Positions 41,122 to 47,916 of a DNA stretch of 64,000 bases are shown here, one piece after another (position 1 is the stretch's first letter; every line of letters starts with the position of its first letter). The notes below the pieces were generated by a model. The model did no database searches. It worked only from the letters and a program-made list of their open reading frames with translations, and was not told the DNA's origin. This DNA comes from Robiginitalea marina (GTDB lineage: Bacteria; Bacteroidota; Bacteroidia; Flavobacteriales; Flavobacteriaceae). The stretch is taken from positions 124,001 to 188,000 of the forward strand of contig NZ_JAMXIB010000006.1 in the NCBI RefSeq assembly GCF_024006985.1, given 5' to 3'. Position numbers and translations under genes: made by a program.

Positions 41122-41144
41122 GCATAAATCAAATCCATTTTTCC

Positions 41145-41972
41145 ATGAAACCATTTAAGAGTACTCTGAAAGCCACAGCAGCAGCAATACTGGTTGCAGC
41201 CCTTGGCTGTAAGCCCAAAGGCGGGGATGCAGAAAATCAGGCAACGGAAAGTGTCGGGGAACCGGCCATGTCGGCTGCCCCCGCCCCCGATGCCCACAAC
41301 AGCCAGAATTCCCTCGACTGGAACGGCACCTATAAAGGGGTGGTGCCCTGTGCCGATTGCGAAGGGATTGAGACCGTCATTACCCTCACCAGGGACGGGG
41401 AATTCCAGCGCAGGATGACCTACCTGGGCAGGGAGGAAACCGGGCGGACCGATGCCGGCACCTTTACCTGGGATGAAACCGGCTCAAAGGTCACCCTGAC
41501 CCCGGAAGCAGGGGAACCCCAAAGCTACCAGGTGGGGGAAAACGTCCTGTTCCACCTAGACCGGGACGGCAACCGGATTACCGGGGACCTGGCCGATCAG
41601 TATATCCTTGTTAAAAACCGGGCCGACCCGGGGTTGGAAAACAAAAAATGGATCCTGGTGGAACTGATGGGACAGGAAATCACCGCCGGGGAGGGAAGGC
41701 GCACGGCCTCCCTGATTTTTGACAGCGAAACCGGCAGGTTTTCGGGCAACAATAGCTGCAATGTAATCAACGGCGGGTATGAGCTCAGGGAGGGCCTGCG
41801 CATTACTTTTGGGAAAATGGCCTCCACCCTCATGGCCTGTCCCGATATGGAAACGGCAGACCGGTTCAATGAAGTCCTGGAAACTGTCGACAATTACACC
41901 ATTGCAGATGGGGTGTTAAGCCTGAACAAGGCCCGGATGGCGCCCCTGGCGCGGTTCCGCCTGGAAGAATGA
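41145..41972 (+). CDS. NlpE-META fusion lipoprotein
   Basis: A 275-aa lipoprotein with lipobox in VAALGC. Residues about 65-150 form an NlpE-like barrel: GTYKGVVPCADCEGIETVITL with the typical CxxC, and GREETGRTDAGTFTWDE. Residues about 170-275 form a META domain: LENKKWILVELMGQ and FSGNNSCNVINGGY. NlpE senses surface contact and copper in E. coli; HslJ-type META proteins act in the outer membrane. The fusion is known in Bacteroidetes. I start at the ATG at 41145, which begins the signal peptide. A strong terminator follows. Confidence 0.85.
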   Translation: MKPFKSTLKATAAAILVAALGCKPKGGDAENQATESVGEPAMSAAPAPDAHNSQNSLDWNGTYKGVVPCADCEGIETVITLTRDGEFQRRMTYLGREETGRTDAGTFTWDETGSKVTLTPEAGEPQSYQVGENVLFHLDRDGNRITGDLADQYILVKNRADPGLENKKWILVELMGQEITAGEGRRTASLIFDSETGRFSGNNSCNVINGGYELREGLRITFGKMASTLMACPDMETADRFNEVLETVDNYTIADGVLSLNKARMAPLARFRLEE

Positions 41973-42042
41973 CCCTTTCAGGCCACCCCGGTCGCTTCAA
42001 GGGGTAGCGCATGGCCCCCCGTACGGAAAATCCAAAGGCAAC

Positions 42043-42079
42043 AAAAAACCGGGCCCTTTCAGGCCCGGTTCATTTTTTA
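42043..42079. terminator. Bidirectional terminator between nlpE-META and nrdA
   Basis: AACCGGGCC (42047-42055) and GGCCCGGTT (42062-42070) form a perfect 9-bp stem with a 6-base loop. A-rich sequence precedes it and TTTTTT follows, so it can stop transcription from both sides. Confidence 0.85.
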
Positions 42080-42096
42080 CCGCCCGGCTTCCTTTC

Positions 42097-43893
42097 CTAG
42101 GCTTCGCAGCTGACGCAATCCTTCTTTTGCCGGAATTTCTGGGCGGCATTCATGCTATGCTGATAGTACAGCGATTTCAGCCCCAGTTTCCAGGCCGTCA
42201 CATGGATCTTGTTGATTTCCTTTACAGGCATTTCCGGGTGCACCAGGATGTTGACCGACTGGCCCTGGTCCACATGGTTCTGCCGGTTGGCCGCCTGGTA
42301 GATGATTGCCAGCTGGTCGATTTCCGAATAGGTCCGGAAGACTTCCCTTTCATGGTCCGACAGGAACTCGAGGTGCTGTACCGACCCGTCCTGGTCGCGG
42401 ATGCTCCTCCAGACCTCCGGGGTGTTTTGCCCTTTCTCCTCCAACAGGAGCTCCAGGAAGGGGTTCTTGATGGTGGTCTTGATCTTGGCGATGTCTTTTA
42501 CATACACATTGGACCAGATCGGCTCTATACCCTGGGAGACCTGGCCCAGGATGAAGGCGGATGAAGTCGTGGGGGCAATGGCGTTCAGGGTGGCGTTGCG
42601 CCGGCCGTAGCCTTTGAGCACCGCAGGCTCCCCGAAGCGTTCGGCCAACTCGCCGGAAGCTTTGTAGGACCGCTCCTTGATGGCCCTGAAGATTTCGCTG
42701 TTCAGATCGTATGCCTCCTGGCTGTCGAAGGGGAGCATCCGCGATTGCAGGAGGGAATGCCACCCCAGGACCCCGAGGCCCAGGGCCCGGTTCTCCCGGG
42801 CGAAGTTATAGGCCCGCTCCATGAACAGGAAGGTCTGCCGGTCTTCGCGGTTGTCTGAATCCCTGAAGCCTTCCAGCTTTTCGATGAATTCGCTCAGTAC
42901 GGCATCCAGGAAATAGACCATGGTTTCCACGGCATCCGTATCCTTCCATTGCTCGTAATACAACAGGTTTATGGAGGAGAGCACGCAAACGAAAGACCAC
43001 TGGTCGCTTGAGGGGAGCATGATTTCCGTACAGAGGTTGCTGGCATGGATCTGCAGGCCTTTTTCCCGGTACACCTCCGGGGCCCCGTTGTTCGCGTGGT
43101 CCCTGAAGAAAATGTAGGGGTAACCCATCTCGCCGCGGCGCTGGAGCACCTTGGCCCAGATCGCCCGTTTGTCCTGGTCGCCGTCAATCATCTCCTGCAT
43201 CCACTGGTCGGTGACCGTTACCCCGTGGGTGAGCTGCTGGATGCTGTTGCCCTCCGTGCCGATTTCCAGGAATTCATGGATGTCGGGGTGTTCCACGGGG
43301 AGGTAAGGCGAAAAACGGCCCCTGCGGACCGACCCCTGGCTCACCACGTCGACCATTTTGTCAAAAAGCTGCATGATATGCACCGCCCCTGAAGCATATC
43401 CATTATTCTTAACCGGGGCGCCCCGGTGGCGGATCTTCCCGAAATAGCCGGAGGTTCCCCCGCCCAGTTTCGACATCATTCCCACTTCAGACTGGGTAAA
43501 CAGGATGTTGCCCATATCGTCGTCGATATGCGAGCCAAAACAGCTGATGGGCAGGCCCCTGCGCCTGCCAAAATTGGACCACACCGGGGAGGCCAGGGAA
43601 AAGTACCCCGCTCCCATGTACTTGTAAAATTTATCTGCATACCCCGGGATCTGGAGGATTTCCTCTGCCCTTTCGGCAATTTCCCGGATCCGTTGCTCGG
43701 CGCTTGCACCTTCGGGCAAATACCCCGAGGCGAGGAATTTGCGGCTGTGGTCGGTCAGCCAGTGGAAGGCCGGTTCCGGTTCCCCGGCCCGGGCCCCCTG
43801 TAAGGTGCCCTTGCGGGCGTTAATGAGGTGCTCCACTTCGGGGGATTGGGTTTCCTTTACGGCTTCGCTGCTGGTTTTCGTGTTCTCGTGCAT
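42097..43893 (-). CDS. nrdA: Ribonucleoside-diphosphate reductase alpha subunit (class I)
   Basis: A 598-aa catalytic subunit reducing NDPs to dNDPs. Active-site segments are GLPISCFGSHIDDD (first redox Cys), NLCTEIMLPSS (thiyl Cys and Glu) and SFVCVLSSINLLYY (second redox Cys). The C-terminal KDCVSCEA pair is reduced by thioredoxin. It lacks an N-terminal ATP-cone; the cone is on the partner NrdB. It is translated just after nrdB (3-base gap). It needs oxygen for radical generation and complements the anaerobic NrdD. Confidence 0.95.
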   Translation of the reverse strand: MHENTKTSSEAVKETQSPEVEHLINARKGTLQGARAGEPEPAFHWLTDHSRKFLASGYLPEGASAEQRIREIAERAEEILQIPGYADKFYKYMGAGYFSLASPVWSNFGRRRGLPISCFGSHIDDDMGNILFTQSEVGMMSKLGGGTSGYFGKIRHRGAPVKNNGYASGAVHIMQLFDKMVDVVSQGSVRRGRFSPYLPVEHPDIHEFLEIGTEGNSIQQLTHGVTVTDQWMQEMIDGDQDKRAIWAKVLQRRGEMGYPYIFFRDHANNGAPEVYREKGLQIHASNLCTEIMLPSSDQWSFVCVLSSINLLYYEQWKDTDAVETMVYFLDAVLSEFIEKLEGFRDSDNREDRQTFLFMERAYNFARENRALGLGVLGWHSLLQSRMLPFDSQEAYDLNSEIFRAIKERSYKASGELAERFGEPAVLKGYGRRNATLNAIAPTTSSAFILGQVSQGIEPIWSNVYVKDIAKIKTTIKNPFLELLLEEKGQNTPEVWRSIRDQDGSVQHLEFLSDHEREVFRTYSEIDQLAIIYQAANRQNHVDQGQSVNILVHPEMPVKEINKIHVTAWKLGLKSLYYQHSMNAAQKFRQKKDCVSCEA

Positions 43894-43896
43894 GGT

Positions 43897-45171
43897 TTAG
43901 AATAAGTCTTCGCTGGTTATACTTTGTGTTCTTTTGCTGTAGTTGATGGACCGCTTCACGAAAAAGTCTCCGTGTTTGGTCCCGATAATCTCGTCGTCGA
44001 ACCATTCGGTCTCCGCGAGGAGGGCCGGGTCCACTTCGAAGACCTTCTCGATACCGATGCTCTCGAGCGACCGGTTGAAGCGGTTTTTGATGAATTCATT
44101 TATCACCGGTTTGGGCAAAAAGTCGAGTTCGCCCATTTCAAAGATCCAGTCGATCACCTGGCTCTCTGCCTCGAAGGCCGCCCTGCAGACCTCCTGTATC
44201 CGTTGTTGGTAGTGCCCGTCGAACCAGGCCGGGTTTTCCTGCTGGATGATTCTGATCACGTCGATCCCGAAATCGCCGTGGATCTGCTCTTCCTTGGAAG
44301 TGGCCTCCACTGCATTGGAAATCCCCTTCAACAGGTTCTTGTGCTTGTTGAACGCCATGATGATCAGGAACTGTGAAAAGAGCGATACATGCTCGATAAA
44401 GAGGGAAAACAGGAGGATGGATTCGGCATAATCCCTGGGGTGCTCGCTCTTGGCGTTTTTCAGGGCGGTCTCCAGGTACTGCACCCTTTTCATGATCACC
44501 GGGTTTTTCTTCAGGTTCCGGAATTCGTGGTTGAGCCCTAAAATTTCCAGCAGGTGCGAGTACGCATCGTGGTGGCGCACTTCGCTTTCGGCAAAGGTGG
44601 CCCCCACTGCCCCGATCTCGGGCTTGGGCATGCGGTGGTAGATGTCGCCCCAAAAGGTTTTAACGGCAACTTCGATCTGCGAAATGGCCAGCATGGTGTT
44701 CTTGATGGCGTTGCGCTCGGGTTCGGTAAGCCGGGTGCGGAAGTCCTGGATATCACTGGTGAAATTGAATTCGGTGTGGATCCAGTAGGAATGCCTGATG
44801 GCATCCACATACTCGTTCAGCTGGGGATATTCATACGGTTTCAGCTCAATCCGTTTTTCGAAAATATCGGTTTCCCTTTTCCGGGCCTGTTCGTTCCGAT
44901 ACAGGATGTAAGCCTTGGCTACATTGTGGAAGGTACTGCCCATGAGGGTGTCCTCGACGATATCCTGCACCTGTTCCACCGTAGGGGTGTATTGGGGGTC
45001 GAGTTCCTTCCGGCCCAGCAGGGTCTCGTACACCCGCATCGAGATGACCTCGGCATCTTTGCGGGATCCGTTTCCGACCGACTGCATGGCCTTCTCCACG
45101 GCATCGGTTATTTTTTCCAACACAAAAGGGGAGGTGCTGTAATCGCGTTTGATAATTTGGGAAATCTCCAT
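43897..45171 (-). CDS. nrdB: Ribonucleotide reductase beta subunit with N-terminal ATP-cone
   Basis: A 424-aa radical-generating subunit. Residues 1-95 are an ATP-cone (IIKRDYSTSPFVLEKITDAVEKAM ... VQDIVEDTLMG ... AKAYILYRNEQARKRE), normally found on NrdA. The ferritin-like domain follows with ligands Glu167, Glu197, His200, Glu260, Glu295 and His298, and Tyr204 at the position of the E. coli radical tyrosine. The first ligand is Glu, not Asp. Cone-bearing NrdB of Leeuwenhoekiella blandensis is dATP-regulated through oligomerisation and uses dimanganese; the same is likely here but not shown. Confidence 0.95.
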   Translation of the reverse strand: MEISQIIKRDYSTSPFVLEKITDAVEKAMQSVGNGSRKDAEVISMRVYETLLGRKELDPQYTPTVEQVQDIVEDTLMGSTFHNVAKAYILYRNEQARKRETDIFEKRIELKPYEYPQLNEYVDAIRHSYWIHTEFNFTSDIQDFRTRLTEPERNAIKNTMLAISQIEVAVKTFWGDIYHRMPKPEIGAVGATFAESEVRHHDAYSHLLEILGLNHEFRNLKKNPVIMKRVQYLETALKNAKSEHPRDYAESILLFSLFIEHVSLFSQFLIIMAFNKHKNLLKGISNAVEATSKEEQIHGDFGIDVIRIIQQENPAWFDGHYQQRIQEVCRAAFEAESQVIDWIFEMGELDFLPKPVINEFIKNRFNRSLESIGIEKVFEVDPALLAETEWFDDEIIGTKHGDFFVKRSINYSKRTQSITSEDLF

Positions 45172-45746
45172 CGCTAAAAATATTTAAGGCATTATTAATC
45201 AATTATTTACGTCCTTTTTTGTTGGAAAAACAAGACGAAAGGGAGGGCCAGCCTCCCTGGGGAATGGAACATGGGAATCCTCAAAAAATGGGGTGGGAAA
45301 CAAATTCCAGGGTAAAGGTCAAATTTTGTTTCGTAGAAATCCAGCGTAATGGCAAGAGCTTTTCCACAGGGTTATTAACGATTCCATAACCCTGAGGTGT
45401 ATTTTGTTTACAAAGGAGGCAAACAAGCCTGAAAACCAGCAGGTCGCTTCCCCGGGCAACGGTTGATAAAATCCCGGTTGGCCAATCAGGAGCAAAAAGG
45501 AGGGGGGCCAGGTTCTGCCATGGGGATACTTTATTGCAACCGCCCCGGGCACACCCGCGCTGAAACCCTAGGTGAAAAAACGGGGTGCGATCGTTAAAAA
45601 CACACCCCTGTTGTTCTCCCAAGAGGATGCAAAAAGGGAGGCTTATTGAACAACCAATAAATATAATTTATGTTTTAGATGTAAAAGATAAATAAAAATA
45701 TATGCCCTAACCAGCCTAATTTAGTCATGACTTAAAGGAATCCGCC
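45172..45746. other. 575-base non-coding region upstream of nrdB
   Basis: No convincing gene. It holds a perfect 9-bp inverted repeat, CAGGGTTAT (45367-45375) with ATAACCCTG (45386-45394). The left arm overlaps a DnaA-box-like TTTTCCACA (45360-45368). A TTGTT/AACAA dyad lies at about 45220-45235, and AT-rich sequence that looks like a promoter for the small gene at 45747 begins near 45640. An open frame at 45281-45622 has no protein-like character. Confidence 0.5.
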
Positions 45747-46085
45747 ATGGCTATAAACAATTTAAAACCAGCAGGTAACTTCCATAGGGGCACCCCAAAA
45801 AAAACCAAGCTGGCGGCTGCCTGTATTTTGGGGGAAACAGATGCCCCACTCGACGCAATCGCGATCAGAAAAGTTGTTGAGGCCACCGTCGGTATCTTTT
45901 ATCCGGTTTCAGTACACCTGGCAAAAGACCGGACAATCAGGATCGAAATCGCTTCGGAAGATGAGGTTTTGGAACAAAACGGCCTTATGCAACTGTCGAT
46001 ATTCAATGTACTGCAGGCGCTTTGCCTGGAATTCCGGATTCGGATCCTGAAGGTGGAGCATGAATTCCTGCCTGATTATGCATAA
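45747..46085 (+). CDS. Small soluble protein of unknown function
   Basis: A 112-aa protein without signal peptide or membrane segment. It opens with a basic stretch (RGTPKKTKLAAACILGE) and continues with alternating strands and helices (IRKVVEATVGIFYPVSVHL, TIRIEIASEDEV, LSIFNVLQALCLEFRIRIL). I recognise no family. An AT-rich promoter-like region precedes it; TAATTTAG at about 45717-45724 is near the -7 consensus. It converges on icd through a shared terminator. Confidence 0.6.
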   Translation: MAINNLKPAGNFHRGTPKKTKLAAACILGETDAPLDAIAIRKVVEATVGIFYPVSVHLAKDRTIRIEIASEDEVLEQNGLMQLSIFNVLQALCLEFRIRILKVEHEFLPDYA

Positions 46086-46120
46086 AAAAGATGACCTCCG
46101 TGTGGAGGCCATCTCTTCTA
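46084..46120. terminator. Bidirectional terminator between the 112-aa gene and icd
   Basis: AGATG-CCTCC pairs with GGAGG-CATCT (46089-46114, one internal mismatch) around a GTGT loop. An A-tract precedes it and a T-rich stretch follows, so it can serve both convergent genes. Confidence 0.75.
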
Positions 46121-46141
46121 AAGCGATTTGACTCTGGCGGA

Positions 46142-47587
46142 TTATTGGCCCTGGCCCAGGGAAAACCCTAATTTACCATCGAAACGGTATAAATTTTCGG
46201 TCTTGATGATATCAAAACCGGCCGACTCCAGGGAGGCCATAAGGTCGATCACATCCCTGGATGCCGTGACCTGGTCCATTTTTTTGGAAGAAAACCGGCA
46301 CCTCCAGTGGTCGGTGCAAAAGGTCTCCTCCATTCCTTCGGGGTACACCTTCACCCCGCGGTTGGTGATCAACTGGAGACTGAGCGGCCCTGCACTGTGT
46401 TTGGAAAGCTCCCCGCCCAGTTTTTCGGCATTCCGGCCTGCCTCGTCCCAGTCCAGGAAAATATCCACCCCAACCAGTTCCTTTTTTTCAGGCTTACCAG
46501 GAGTGTATTCGGAGAGTTTGGGCTGGCTTGCCGAGGCATAGCTGACCACGGGCAGGGTCGTGGGTTTTTGCCCAAGCCTTTCGATCACGGCATCTGCAAA
46601 GCCCTCGGTGCCCACTTTCTGCTTGCTGCTGGCCTCATCGTAAAGGTCATAGGTATGGATCCCGTCCTCAAGTGTTTTCAACCAGGCGTTGTGGACCTTT
46701 TCAGCCACTTTGGGTTGACCGATGTATACCATCATTTGAATGGCCCCCAGCAACAACCCGGACGGGTTGGCCAGGTCCTGGCCGGCCCTGCGGGGCGCTG
46801 AGCCGTGGATGGCCTCAAACATGGCGTATCCGGTTCCGATATTTGCGGAACCCCCGAGCCCTACAGACCCGGTAATCTGGGCTGCCACGTCGGAGAGGAT
46901 GTCCCCGTAGAGGTTGGGCATGACCACCACGTCAAAATTCTCGGGCGTATCGGCAAGCTTTGCGGCGCCGATATCCACAATCCAGTGCTCCGACTCGATT
47001 TCCGGGTACTCCTTCGAAATCTCGTCGAAGGTATGGTGAAACAACCCGTCGGTCAGTTTCATGATGTTGTCCTTGGTAAAACAGGTCACCTTCTTCCTTC
47101 CGTAGGTTTTTGCATACTCAAAAGCAAACCGGATGATCTTTTCGGTTCCGGGCTTGGTAATCAGTTTCAGGCACTGGGTCACCTCCTGGGTCTGGCGGTG
47201 CTCAATACCGGCATACAGGTCTTCTTCGTTTTCACGGATAATGACCACATCCATCACCGGATGCTTGGTGGTGACAAACGGATGGTAGGAGATGCAAGGG
47301 CGCACGTTTGCATATAGCCCCAGCGTTTTGCGTATGGTCACGTTCAGGCTTTTGTAACCCCCGCCCTGTGGCGTGGTGATGGGCGCCTTCAGAAAAACCC
47401 GGGTGCGCTGGAGCGATTCCCATGCGCCCGGCTCAATGCCGGCCGTATGACCGCGGGTATAAACTTTCTCGCCGATTTCAATCTCCTCGGTCTCTATTTC
47501 AGCTCCCGCCGCAAACAAAATCCTAAGGGTGGCGTCCATGATTTCAGGGCCAATGCCATCGCCTTTTGCAACCGTAATTTTCTTCAT
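46142..47587 (-). CDS. icd: NADP-dependent isocitrate dehydrogenase (Thermus-like, long C-terminus)
   Basis: A 481-aa TCA-cycle enzyme converting isocitrate to 2-oxoglutarate. It opens MKKITVAKGDGIGPEIMDAT. Substrate and metal signatures are KAPITTPQGGGYKSLNVTIRK, IIRENEEDLYAGIEH and MPNLYGDILSDVAAQITGS. A C-terminal extension of about 140 residues beyond the core, as in Thermus thermophilus IDH, is present. I start at the ATG at 47585-47587; the frame is open 61 codons upstream through the promoter, which is not credible. Confidence 0.93.
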   Translation of the reverse strand: MKKITVAKGDGIGPEIMDATLRILFAAGAEIETEEIEIGEKVYTRGHTAGIEPGAWESLQRTRVFLKAPITTPQGGGYKSLNVTIRKTLGLYANVRPCISYHPFVTTKHPVMDVVIIRENEEDLYAGIEHRQTQEVTQCLKLITKPGTEKIIRFAFEYAKTYGRKKVTCFTKDNIMKLTDGLFHHTFDEISKEYPEIESEHWIVDIGAAKLADTPENFDVVVMPNLYGDILSDVAAQITGSVGLGGSANIGTGYAMFEAIHGSAPRRAGQDLANPSGLLLGAIQMMVYIGQPKVAEKVHNAWLKTLEDGIHTYDLYDEASSKQKVGTEGFADAVIERLGQKPTTLPVVSYASASQPKLSEYTPGKPEKKELVGVDIFLDWDEAGRNAEKLGGELSKHSAGPLSLQLITNRGVKVYPEGMEETFCTDHWRCRFSSKKMDQVTASRDVIDLMASLESAGFDIIKTENLYRFDGKLGFSLGQGQ

Positions 47588-47625
47588 GTTTCTGTGTTTA
47601 ATCCAATTTGAACGAGTCAAAAAGT

Positions 47626-47657
47626 GAAAGATACTTATTAATTTAGAAATGGTCCAA
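47626..47657 (-). promoter_or_regulatory. Probable icd promoter
   Basis: On the minus strand a TTG (47655-47657) is followed, after 21 bases, by TATCTTTC (47626-47633), one base from the -7 consensus. It lies 39-70 bases upstream of the icd start. Confidence 0.45.
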
Positions 47658-47725
47658 TTAAAGTGCATGGGGCAAAACGCCTGCATCCATGCCTGAAACC
47701 ACAAAAGTAAGCCCTGAACCGATAG

Positions 47726-47761
47726 CAAAAAAGAAGCGGGCCTCAAAAATGAAGCCCGCTT
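47726..47761 (-). terminator. Orphan intrinsic terminator on the minus strand
   Basis: On the minus strand AAGCGGGC (47761-47754) pairs with GCCCGCTT (47741-47734) and is followed by a CTTTTTT run. It lies upstream of the icd promoter, and no clear minus-strand gene precedes it. Confidence 0.6.
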
Positions 47762-47916
47762 GCCGTCCACCCGGTTCCAGGGTCATCCGTACCCGTGGCT
47801 GGGATACCTGGTTTTTTGACTTACGGTAATTTTCGGGAATACCCGGTAAGTAGGACCGTAAAGTTTTCATAATTCGAATAATTGCCGTATTATGAGAGGG
47901 GAACACTATACCTTTT

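Larger units (their letters stand above)
47588..47916. other. 329-base intergenic region between icd and the TonB receptor gene
   Basis: It holds the icd promoter, an orphan minus-strand terminator, and upstream of that a short minus-strand frame (ATG at 47868-47870, MKTLRSYLPGIPENYRKSKN...) of doubtful reality. No clear -7 box was found for the TonB receptor gene; a TACCTTTT abuts its ATG and is too close to act in the usual way. Confidence 0.5.

Noticed and set aside
45281-45622. 113-codon minus-strand frame upstream of nrdB
   Set aside because: No domain, odd composition, no promoter or coupling, and it covers the dyad and DnaA-box-like site.
47588-47770. 61-codon N-terminal extension of icd
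   Set aside because: It crosses the predicted promoter and terminator; the family begins at MKKITVAKGDG.
47909-47916. TACCTTTT as promoter of the TonB receptor gene
   Set aside because: It touches the start codon, so transcription would begin inside the gene, and no later start codon fits the signal peptide.
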